Below, one piece after another: positions 41,589 through 51,900 of a stretch of DNA of 64,000 bases (position 1 is its first letter; each line of letters starts with the position of its first letter). Source of the stretch: Glandiceps talaboti (taxonomy: Eukaryota; Hemichordata; Enteropneusta; Spengelidae). The position numbers and the translations under genes are program-made. The notes below the pieces were generated by a model, which did no database searches, had not been told where the DNA came from, and saw nothing but the letters and a program-made list of their open reading frames with translations. The stretch spans positions 12,582,822-12,646,821 of the forward strand of contig NC_135570.1 of NCBI RefSeq assembly GCF_964340395.1. The letters are read 5' to 3'.

Positions 41589-43538
41589 AATATGGCAGGA
41601 ATGGAATGTAGCTCTAGTGGCAGCGGTGGGATGCTAAAACTCACAAAATAATCCAAAGTTAGACAATACAATGAGTCAAAGTAAAATGTGACGCTCCCCT
41701 ATTCCCATTTTCCAGGATATGGCCCTCTCCCGAGAACCGACTTGCAAAAAGTGACCCACCCACTAATTCCCACGTCACTTATGTGACTGAGGGCTCCGTA
41801 AGTTTCTGTGCGAGAAAAGTAAGACTCTACTCTACATATGTCGAGAAAATGAAAAAGCTGCCATGTCGCTGTCCTGACGTTCGTCTTTTTTTTAAATTTA
41901 GATACAAATATCAAAACGAATTAATAAAAAAATAGACGCGTAGATGTTATGGCAAGGCAGAAATGTCGCTATTACTTTGTTTTCGGAATGTGAGGGGCGG
42001 GGGGGGGTCTGGCTTAGTCTAAAAACTACTGATCTGTTGGTTTTTAAATCTGCAAAAACGAATATTGGTGAACTTCAAACAGAGGCTGTTTTCTCTTCTT
42101 CATCTAAAGAAATATTTAAACGCATAACTGAGGAGGATACTATTCTTTCGGGGGGGAAGGGGAGATAAAAAGCGCTTATGCGCAATGGTCTCGTTGACAG
42201 AGCCCCTCGGCCCCGGGCGGCGAGAGTCTGGGTAACCGAGACTAATGGGCTGAGTTCAGTTCAGTCTCAGACCACTAAAAAGTTTAGTTCAGTTCAGTTC
42301 ACGGGACTAGTAATCCTAATTGGATTCTAAACATCCCTGTATTCTAGTTCAAGTCGAGTGTAGCCTGAGTCATGCAAGTAGCGACCCTAGAATAGCGCAA
42401 GTGGCACCCCGGGATCGGCACTCGAAACAACCTCAAATTACGTAAATTACGTCATATATGACCTTTCAACTCAACCTGGGCTCCACCATCTACGCGAGTT
42501 GTCATCCCACGAAACGGCCGTAAGTTTTCCTGGGTTTTTGAATATTTGTATGATATTTTAAGAAGATTTTGCGAACAGTTGTAACATTTAATACAACAAA
42601 CTCGTCTCAGTGGTAATATTTGGAAGGACCGTTTAATTTTTTTGTCGAAAATTAAGGTTAAATAATTCATATCTAGCAGACGACAAAATCTTGTGATAGT
42701 TAGTAATTTAGTAGTGCATACGACATAACCGTACCGTAATTCCAACTTACATGAAAAGTTAATATTAAAAGTAATTATTACATGGCATTCTTTTCAGTCC
42801 AGTTATTTTTACCATGGCATTTTCTTGTGTCATGCTACACACATCCACATAAAAAAAAAACGCCCTGCATTTAAAGTTAATAGTGCTTGCTCTTAATTTT
42901 CAGTGTACCAGTTGCTCCAGCGACCAAATGAAGAAAAAAAAAAGTAGTTTTTGTTCAAAAGGAAATTACAAACATATTAACATCTCCACATCTTGGTGAG
43001 TAATAAATATTATTCACATACATAGTGTGTGTGTGTGTGTGTGTGTGTGTAGTTTTGTTACTATGTGAGGACTACAGAATGGGGGGGGGGGTGGTAAATA
43101 GAGAACTAGAAGATGAATACAACAACTTGATGAAAAAAATAAGAGCAAACAACAGGACAGCAGCAAGCCCAAGAACACTTTATTATGTAGATGAATGAGT
43201 AAAAGTTATAAAATAACCCCTTCATTTAATACTGTGCACTCATATTTACAAAAAAAAATATATATATAAAAATTAGTATTCATATCATTTCACTAGTGTG
43301 TCTCCAGTAATGGAATTGTTAAAAATAAATCAAAATTATTTCTCTGTTTTGTTTGTGTAACATGGCAGAAAAATAATGATATTGTTTTAAAACAATACTG
43401 GTCGCTCTGAGGAGTAAGCCTTGAAAACTCAATTAGTTGTTTTGTCAACTATTTTTTTCCTCATTTCCACGTCAGCTGATTGGAAATTTATAACCCATAA
43501 ACCAAACTAAAGTGTTTTCTGTAACATGTACCACAATT

Positions 43539-43677
43539 GTTTATAGCATCCATATCCAGTGTAAAAGTACACTGTTTCATTTGCTAATTGACCACATTGA
43601 AAGGCCACATGCTCTGGGCTTGTTAATAAACCAATTGAAACAGTATACTTTTACACTTAATATGAATGCTATAAACA
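43539..43677. mobile_element. MITE-like foldback element, family A (complete copy)
   Basis: The left arm contains TTGTTTATAGCATCCATATC and then AGTGTAAAAGTACACTGTTT. The right arm, in reverse complement, contains GTGTTTATAGCATTCATATT and then AAGTGTAAAAGTATACTGTT. Arms are about 60 bp with a short loop, and there is no coding capacity. Related single arms occur at 10804-10868 and 52973-53018, so it is a dispersed family. Confidence 0.78.
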
Positions 43678-43930
43678 CTTTAGTGTTACCCATTGTATTT
43701 TGTTGTACACTCAATTTTTGAATATTTTAAATATATTTTATATTTTGAATATATATATATATATACACATATATAAAATCCTCACTTAGAATGCATGTTA
43801 TGCAGGATGCAAAGATAACATGGCAGACAATGGCAGTTTTATCAATTAAAAATAGAAAATAAACACCCAAATCTCATTCATATGGCCACATAAATGCATT
43901 GTAAGAGGCAAGTTTCAGAAAATATCAGAC

Positions 43931-44330
43931 TCATCGCATTTCATCACTAATACCGATTGTGGGGAGAAGAATAGGAAAACAAAATTGGGGGGGGGGGAGA
44001 TTAGAATAAAACAAGAAAGATTTTTTTAAAAATTTCCTCACATTCCACAGGTGGTTGTTAAAAACTCTAGAGACTGTCTTCACTATTCCATGGACAGTCG
44101 ACTTCAAGATGTTGAACACATTGTTAACTTCCTGCATATATTCTTGATTGACCATGTACCAAATGAACACCAGGAGTTGTTTCTCTGGCGAAACATCTGG
44201 CCTTCCTCTTGTATGTTCAGAAATCAGGAAGCCTCCAATCCATATCAATATGTAATCAAATATGACTTTACAAATACCAAAGTTTCCACACAGGTCTGGA
44301 GCGAGTATCGGGAGACAACTTCTTTGGCAA
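43931..44330 (-). pseudogene. Decayed PIF/Harbinger-type transposase fragment
   Basis: The - strand frame 43931-44248 contains RGRPDVSPEKQLLVFIWYMV, NQEYMQEVNNVFNILKST and VHGIVKTVSRVF, the usual helix-turn-helix-like N-terminal region of HARBI1-type nucleases (pattern: RP-IS-EKQ-L-W-L, then S-R-V-A-F-S-STVH). Upstream in frame, KVIFDYILIWIGGFL resembles the preceding FRMSK-F-YLL motif but lacks a start. The DDE catalytic region does not follow; the frame ends in low-similarity sequence next to a G/C run, so it is a fragment. Confidence 0.7.
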
Positions 44331-44845
44331 AATTTCAGATTTGTGGAACAGAATTTCTCCTTAAAAATACGGTTGTCAGCAAAAGGAGTAAATGGTCTGT
44401 TGAGTAGAAACTGGAAATAATAGTGAGCTACATTTTTTTAGTCATTTCATCAAAAAAAGTACGTAAAAACAAAAAGTTGGCAGTCGTCTGCCATCTTTGA
44501 CTACATTGAGCAAGTCGAGTTTGTCATTCATTTGAAATCTCCCGGGTTACGCCTCTGCGCATGCCTATTAGATATCCCTGATTTCATTGGCAGCTACTCG
44601 GGTCATGACCCAGGTTACAATTGACAAGTAATAGCGCCCCCAGTGTCAAATCATTATAAATATGCTGCCATTCTGTAGATAGTTTACCAACCAACACTCA
44701 CACTTAGACCTAATTTTCATATCAGATATAATTCATGCATATTCCCAGAACCGTTAAAAACTGATTTTCCAATCTACTCTACAGTGCTTGAGAATTTTTT
44801 TTACAGAAAAACACTTTCAAAACCAAGTTTGTGTGATATGATATA

Positions 44846-44910
44846 CTATATGATATGATAAATGATTCATATAGCGCCAAGTATCAAACAAGCTCATACT
44901 GGGGCTTTAA
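44846..44910. mobile_element. Possible SINE tail fragment
   Basis: ATTCATATAGCGCCAAGTATC, split here as ATTCATATAGCGCC and AAGTATCAAACAAGC, then CTCATACTGGGGC, resembles the AGCGC/CTCAAAGCGC tail region of the SINE at 55570-55925. No tRNA-like head is visible. Weak evidence. Confidence 0.3.
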
Positions 44911-45033
44911 AATGAATACAATGTGTATTCATGTATCTCATCATTTTGTTTTGAATAATCCAAAAAGTAGACACAGAAAGTAACCAATTTAACTGTAATC
45001 ACTCCTCCTGTTTGGACTCCAAGTTGTTTAAAT

Positions 45034-45113
45034 ACATGCATACACACACACATATACACATACACATACACGCATACATACATACATACATGCACACACA
45101 CACACACACACAC
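45034..45113. repeat. CA/TACA-rich microsatellite
   Basis: Mixed CA, TACA and ATAC units ending in about ten CA dinucleotides. Confidence 0.93.
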
Positions 45114-45271
45114 TTAACCATGCCTGTAGCACTACTGAACTTTTATAAATAAGTCATGCTAAAAGTCATTACTACTATTGAAATAAGGAGAAGATACAAT
45201 GTCATAAATTATAGACAATTGAAGCTCTTTTATTGGCCACATTCATTCACTGCAAGCAGAAACAGTCAACC

Positions 45272-45272
45272 A

Positions 45273-45315
<43 letters not shown>

Positions 45316-45328
45316 AACAAACAAACAG
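45272..45328. repeat. (ACAG)n / (ACAA)n microsatellite
   Basis: About ten ACAG units followed by about five AAAC/ACAA units in intergenic DNA. Confidence 0.95.
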
Positions 45329-45528
45329 AAAGCTTCACAGTTATCTTGATATTCAACAAAAATTACATTCATACGGAGAGATTTTCCAAGCAAATCACTT
45401 CCTACATCAAGACAAAAGAAACTTTAACTTTTGAAAATGTACACAACAGTTCAGCACCAAGCTCTAAATACAAAGTGAAAGTCAAGTATTGATGTAGTAC
45501 ATCACAATATTTAAATTAGTGTTGCAAT

Positions 45529-45660
45529 ATGCAAATGATCACATGACATAATATGCAAATGATATTGATGACATCATACATAAGCAAATGACACATGATG
45601 CTTTTATCAATATGCAAATATAATTTAAACATCACTGCAATGACATCATAATATGCTAAT
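45529..45660. promoter_or_regulatory. Cluster of POU/octamer motifs (ATGCAAAT)
   Basis: Three exact ATGCAAAT octamers (45529-45536, 45553-45560, 45612-45619) and one ATGCTAAT (45653-45660) occur within 132 bp, with intervening ATGACATCAT-type sequences. Octamers bind POU-domain factors in animals; regulatory function here is inference, and a degenerate tandem repeat is an equal possibility. Confidence 0.35.
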
Positions 45661-46949
45661 GAACACATGATGATAGCTCCAATATACAAATTATCATGTG
45701 ACACATTCTGGTCAGGATGTGCTTTGACACAGTTTGATAATAATTTACTAAAAATGGGATAATTTAGTACACATTTGCACAATATTTATAACCAAAATTG
45801 CATAATAAACTTTAGTATGGCTAACTGGCTCAGGGAAAGTAATGAGGACCACAGTTTCCCTTTCCAATCGCAGCTTCAACTTTGAAGATGTACAGAAATG
45901 GTTGTGCAATTGACATTTCAGAATGTAAAATGGTATCAACAAATTAGCATTACAAATTGATTCACATTATTGCTAACTGATATCAAACAATCTGTTGATA
46001 TAAACCATAATGTATTGAGCTTTCCTGAAACCAAGGAAGCATTATTTATTTAATCTTTCAATTAAATTTTTGAGTGCCAATTTTTTTCACAATCAACAAA
46101 GGATGTGATTTGTTGCTATTTTCTCTGTTTTGGTGTACTATCAGTGTGCTGACAAAAGGTGAGCATTTTTGGGGTAACCATAGGAATACACTGAACCTCT
46201 TAACAATAAAAGAATTCCCAGCTCTACACCAATCAAAAAACATGCACCATTTTGCTACCATTGCACTGATTGGGTAAGACATGCAGGTATATCTGTCAAT
46301 CATTATACACTGACCAATCATATTCAATTTTTTTTGTTTAACTCTGAATTGTGGAAAGTGCAATCAGATGCAGACAGACTCTTTTTAGATTTGTCTTGTG
46401 AAACTATCATGATATTGTTCGAATAAAACACCTGGATCGCTGCAAACATGGCAATTTCAACTTCACTATACCAAACAGCAGCTCAATACAAACTTTATGA
46501 AAAGAATTACAGATTTGTTTGCAACATCAAGTAAAATAACATCTACATGTATGAACTAGTTTGTTGGTTAAAACACAACAGGAATAAAAGTGTCCCTTTT
46601 GTTGTTCTGTGTTACCCTCTTTGTAGCAGGAATCGAGAGTGATAACTCTCTATATATACAAATAAGTTCACATGATCATATTCCAGAACAACTTGATCAA
46701 AGTCTGGAAATGGCGACAATTTTGGATACATCTTTCAAGATTTCCAAAAAAATTTACAACTGGAGATGAATGTCAAATTATCAAGACTTTCATGATTCAG
46801 CTACCTGTTACTTCTCTTCGCAACAAGTCTAATAGCTGTCTGAATCTATTTTGCATAATTATCTGTCTGCTGAATAAGCGTTGTACTCTTTGGCATGGCA
46901 TGGCATTTCACTTTTTCTTCCATATTTGGTTCTTCCATGTCTGATGTTA

Positions 46950-47267
46950 CCATATATGGCATGTCATTGTTGTTACCATATATGGTATTCAGTTGCTGTT
47001 GTTTTCACCATATATAGAAAATATTGTCAATTTGCTGCTTGGCATAGCAGCAAAGTCTGATTTCTGTATTACTTCACTGATTGATTGAACTTTCTTTAGT
47101 GTGTCTTGTGTATTTGCACTTTGTACATTGAATTCAGAGCATATGAGGGCTCAGTTTACAGACTGTGCCACTTGGAAGTGTTGTTTTACAGTAACCATAT
47201 CATACAACTCGACTTGTCTCTTACACTACCATATATGGCATGTCATTTTTTGTTAAACCATATATGG
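46950..47267. promoter_or_regulatory. Four perfect CArG boxes (CCATATATGG) in a duplicated block
   Basis: Exact CCATATATGG at 46950-46959, 46976-46985, 47229-47238 and 47258-47267. This is the SRF-binding consensus CC(A/T)6GG. The two pairs belong to an approximately 85-bp direct repeat (46949-47032 and 47228-47315) that also shares TATTCAGTTGCTGTTGTTTT. A regulatory role is inference. Confidence 0.4.
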
Positions 47268-48547
47268 TATTCAGTTGCTGTTGTTTTGACCATATATAGA
47301 AAATGTTGTCATTTTGAGTACAATATGTGTACAAATGTAGCAAATCACAAGTACACCATAATCTACACTTTCAGTTTCACATTTTGTTCCTTGAAACCAC
47401 TCAGGCAGCCACATGAATTGCAATTTCTCTAAAAAATAAAGGCAGGACATTCCTCATATGCCTGACACCCCCTCCCCCAATACCCCCCATCCCTTCTAAC
47501 TTCCCAAGATAAAATGTTCAAGTTCTGACATATTGTTTCACTGTGATCTAGTAAACCCATGCATATGGCAAACAGTGTCATACAACTGCAAACATCATGA
47601 AACACTCATTTATAAAACAGAGTAACATTTTGTTCATGGTTTCCCTGTTAAAAATAATGGCTGTTACTATAGTCTCCATAAAGAATGACTGGGTTTTTTA
47701 AAAGCTAACTACAAAGATTTCCAGAAAAGAAAACCTGTTATCATATTTATCACACCTGCTTCTTAAAAATAACATAAATTGACATTTCCTCAGGAGAATT
47801 GGCATTAAAACATACAATTTTTTACATCTTGACATAATTTTTCCTTCAACTTTATTGCTTTGGAACATCTTTTGATTTGTACTGAGAGCCTAAATCTTCT
47901 CAATAAACCTGCTTTAAAAGGCATCCTTGGATTGTCCAGACTACCAACATTCTATAGCCATGTTGAATTTCTGACCAATGAAATGTCACCATACAAATGT
48001 GTTCTGAACACTGTTGTATTCAATGAATCAATGTTTTGAATTCATTCATGATTTTTCACTAATTTTAAAGACATACAAATAAATCTTCCCTTGAAAAGAG
48101 CCGCCAGCAGCACATTTTTAAGACAAAGTTTATACTTCAATACTTTAAAGTGCTGAATAAAACTTGCTAAAACTCTACACTTGAAAGACAAAACGTTCCC
48201 ACCATACAAGTGGGAGGTTTTTTTCCATAAGAAACTTATTTTAGTTCTTGAAAATAATTTTCCAGATTTACACATTATTATTTTTCAAGTCCTGTACCTC
48301 TTTATGGAGCTAATAATAAACTCTGTTTCATTGATAGTTCATTATTGGGCTAAGAGCCATTTTTTCAAAATCTTGCACGTTTTTGAAGCTAATAACATCT
48401 TCAGTAAGCTAGTAGCATCTTGACTACCATAGCAACCAAACAGAACAAACACATTGATTCTTGGTTAAGAAGTAATGACATGATCATCTTGTGTGTTACA
48501 GTAAGCTATATTGTAAGAAGAACATACCCTTGTTATACCAGATGGTT

Positions 48548-48700
48548 GTCAAAATAAAACATTCAGTGTTCCATTTTTGACAAAACTTGACAAACATGAC
48601 AAGATGAGAGATTTTGTGTTCCATTTTGGACAAAACTTGGCTAAAATGTCGAAATGATAGATTCTGTATTCCATTTTGGACCAAACTTGATGAAAATCTT
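48548..48700. repeat. ~60-bp tandem repeat, three diverged units
   Basis: Three consecutive units share the core TGTTCCATTTTGGACAAAAC (or one-base variants) and then TTG-A-AAAAT-type sequence. It lies about 300 bp beyond the DLG5 stop codon, probably in its 3' untranslated or flanking sequence. Confidence 0.85.
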
Positions 48701-48990
48701 GATTTACACAAAGTAAAACAATACGTAGTTTTCATAGTACAATTCGGACAACAAAAACACTAAAAATTCTAAGAATTCAAAATACAATCTGTCAGCCATG
48801 ACTGTGAAGATATGGGTGAATGTAGAAAGTCCAAATTTTCACTGCTGTCATTTCACAGTGATGGTAATACAGCACAATTTGTCTATGCCAGCATTTCATG
48901 CTTATGATGTCATCACTATCTGTCATCAAACTGTGTGTACAATGTCATCTTGTCACAAAACTGTGTACTATGTCGTCACAACGATGCACT

Positions 48991-51900
48991 TCAAATAAAT
49001 TTGCCTGAGGGAACCCATAACGTTTTAGCCTGCTCCTGGTCCACCACTCTCTTGACTTGCATACATAATCTTGCAAGGTTGCCTCCTTGAACAATTGCTG
49101 AAAAAATTGAGATAAACAACAAATAAATGGAATGCAATAAAATATTTTTTTATCAGAGGCTGATGTTATTGTACTGTAGGTAAAGATATACATACGTGTA
49201 TATACTTGTTAACAACATGAATGAATGATGTCATCAATGTAAGTGAATGTCACCAAAAACGTAAATGAAGGTCATCATTAATGTGAGTGAACAATGTCAT
49301 TAATGTATTACAGTGAATGATGTCTTCAAGTTCAATGATATATTCAATGTGAATGAATGATGTCATCAATATAAGTGAATGATGTCATCAATGTGAGTGA
49401 ATGTCATCAATGTGAGTGAATGATGTCATCAATGTGAGTGAATTATGTCATCAATATAAGTGAATGATGTCATCAATATAAGTGAATGATGTCATCAATG
49501 TGAGTGAATGATGTCATCAATGTAAATGAATGATGTCAATGTGAATGAATGATGCCATCAATGTTAGTGAATGTCATTAATGTGAATGAATGATGTCATC
49601 AATGTGAATGAATGATGTCATCAATGTGAGTGAATGATGTCATCAATATGAATGATGTCATCAATGTGAGTGAATGTCATCAATGTGAGTGAATGATGTC
49701 ATCAATGTGAATGAATGATGTCATCAATTATAGTGAATGATGTCATCAATATGAATGTCATCAATGTGAGTGAATGATGTCATCAATATGAATGAATGTC
49801 ATCAATGTGAGTGAATGATGTCATCAATGTGAATGAATGATGTCATCAATATGAATGAATGATGTCATCAATGTGAGTGAATGATGTCATCAATGTGAGT
49901 GAATGATGTCATCAATGTGAGTGAATGATGTCATCAATGTGAGTGAATGAGGTCATCGATGTGAGTGAATGATGTCATCGATGTGAGTGAATGATGTCAT
50001 CAATGTGAGTGAATGATGTCATCAATGTAAGTGAATGATGTCATCAATGTGAGTGAATGAGGTCATCGATGTGAGTGAATGAGGTCATCGATGTGAGTGA
50101 ATGATGTCATCAATGTGAGTGAATGATGTCATCAATGTGAGTGAATGATGTCAATGTGAGTGAATGATGTCATCAATGTGAGTGAATGATGTCATCAATG
50201 TGATTGAATGAGGTCATCAATGTGAGTGAATGAGGTCATCGATGTGAGTGAATGATGTCATCAATGTGAGTGAATGATGTCATCAATGTGAATGAATGAT
50301 GTCATCAATGTGAGTGAATGATGTCATCGATGTGAGTGAATGAGGTCATCGATGTGAGTGAATGATGTCTTAGGGAAGGCATCGAAATCAAGTGCACCGT
50401 AATTACGCGTAGTCACGAGTAGCGACGAGTAGCTCCGCGTAGCTCCGATATACTACGTGAAACAGGAGATAATGAGGTGTTTAAGTTCATGAATAACTGA
50501 CAATAGATAATCAGTTCACCTTTCTTTGTGTCCCTTAACGATGTCGTCTTTGAGCGTAGATACGCGTAGTTGTGGTCGCCAACACAGAATAGATAGCGAT
50601 TCTCACCTTCCGTGTTTCCAATGATGACATCATTCTGTATCGTAGTTGGTCGTAGTTGGTCGTAGTTTTCAATCGTCACCAAAAACCACGCAATCCAGCC
50701 AGTAATGTGCTGATGAAACTAGTTCTGTACTATTCTTATGAGTACAAGTGTTCACATGTTCATGGTAGATATTCACCAAACACATTTCAATACGCAAGAA
50801 AAGTTTCAACACTAAATAAATCTTTTACAAGCGTACTGGTAGAAATGTCGATTCGAAGTTTGTGATTGATGCATATCACGGACGTAACATTGTAAGATTA
50901 TCGTAACATTGTAACGAGTATCGCCAACCATGATTTTTACAACTCGACAAAAGAGAATCAAATACGAATTTGTTGTGAAAATAAAATTATGCCATCACAA
51001 AGTTAGTTTGCCGCGAACTTGAAGCAGGCTCTGATCAATGGATTAGTATTAAAACACACACCGTTTCGCTTCGTTCACGGACACTATTGTGACACTTTAA
51101 ATTACGTCATGATAAAACCAGTACGACGAGATGTCACTACAATGAAAAAATGGTTAATTTCCGACTAATGAATTCTATTCGAAATGAAAATAACCAAAAA
51201 TGTTCGTACCCATCGAACTTCGATTGATCGTGTGATAAAGGGCTTGCGCGTTCTCTCCATGATTTGTGGGCGAGTCCGTTGTTCAGGATGGGTCCGTGAC
51301 AAAATCTCAAACGTAGAGCGCTCCATCTTTACCTCTACATGTACTCCAAAATCTATGAATTTCAAATTCGCCGTATCTATGATTTGATGCTTTTAAGAAA
51401 AGGTACGGAAGTGTGGCTACATCTATATAAAATAATAAGTTGCTCTCCCTCTATCCCTTCCCTTTACTAATTTGACTAATTTGTAACCATTCACTCGATC
51501 CGAGACAAAACACGTAACCCCACCTAGTGCCTGCACACAGATCCGACGACCGGTGTCGCCGACTAAAGTAAAAGTAGCGAGATCCGTTCACGTCTGAGCA
51601 GCAGACCTAATTTGTTTTAGAAATCACGGCAAGGCGAAAATTCGAGCAAATATTTTATATGTTACAGCAGTCGATAAAGTCATGGAGGTAAAACAGCCGT
51701 GGTCGGCAGTTGAAAAGATCATCGGACAAAATACAAATAAAAATAATCTGTCGATATTTTTCCCATCTTATCTTATTATTCTCGTGCAGTTTTCAGAGAA
51801 ATTCCCGGGTTTTTATTTCATAATCTCCAACACGCAGTTTCATTGTTTTTGTAAAATAATTGATCTTATTTTATTGTCATTCTTTCAATGCCCTCGAACA

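Noticed and set aside
49203-50369. GTGAGT in every minisatellite unit read as an array of splice donors, and regular spacing read as CRISPR-like
   Set aside because: GTGAGT is on the + strand, antisense to DLG5. Units are contiguous without spacers, and the genome is eukaryotic, so this is a plain minisatellite.
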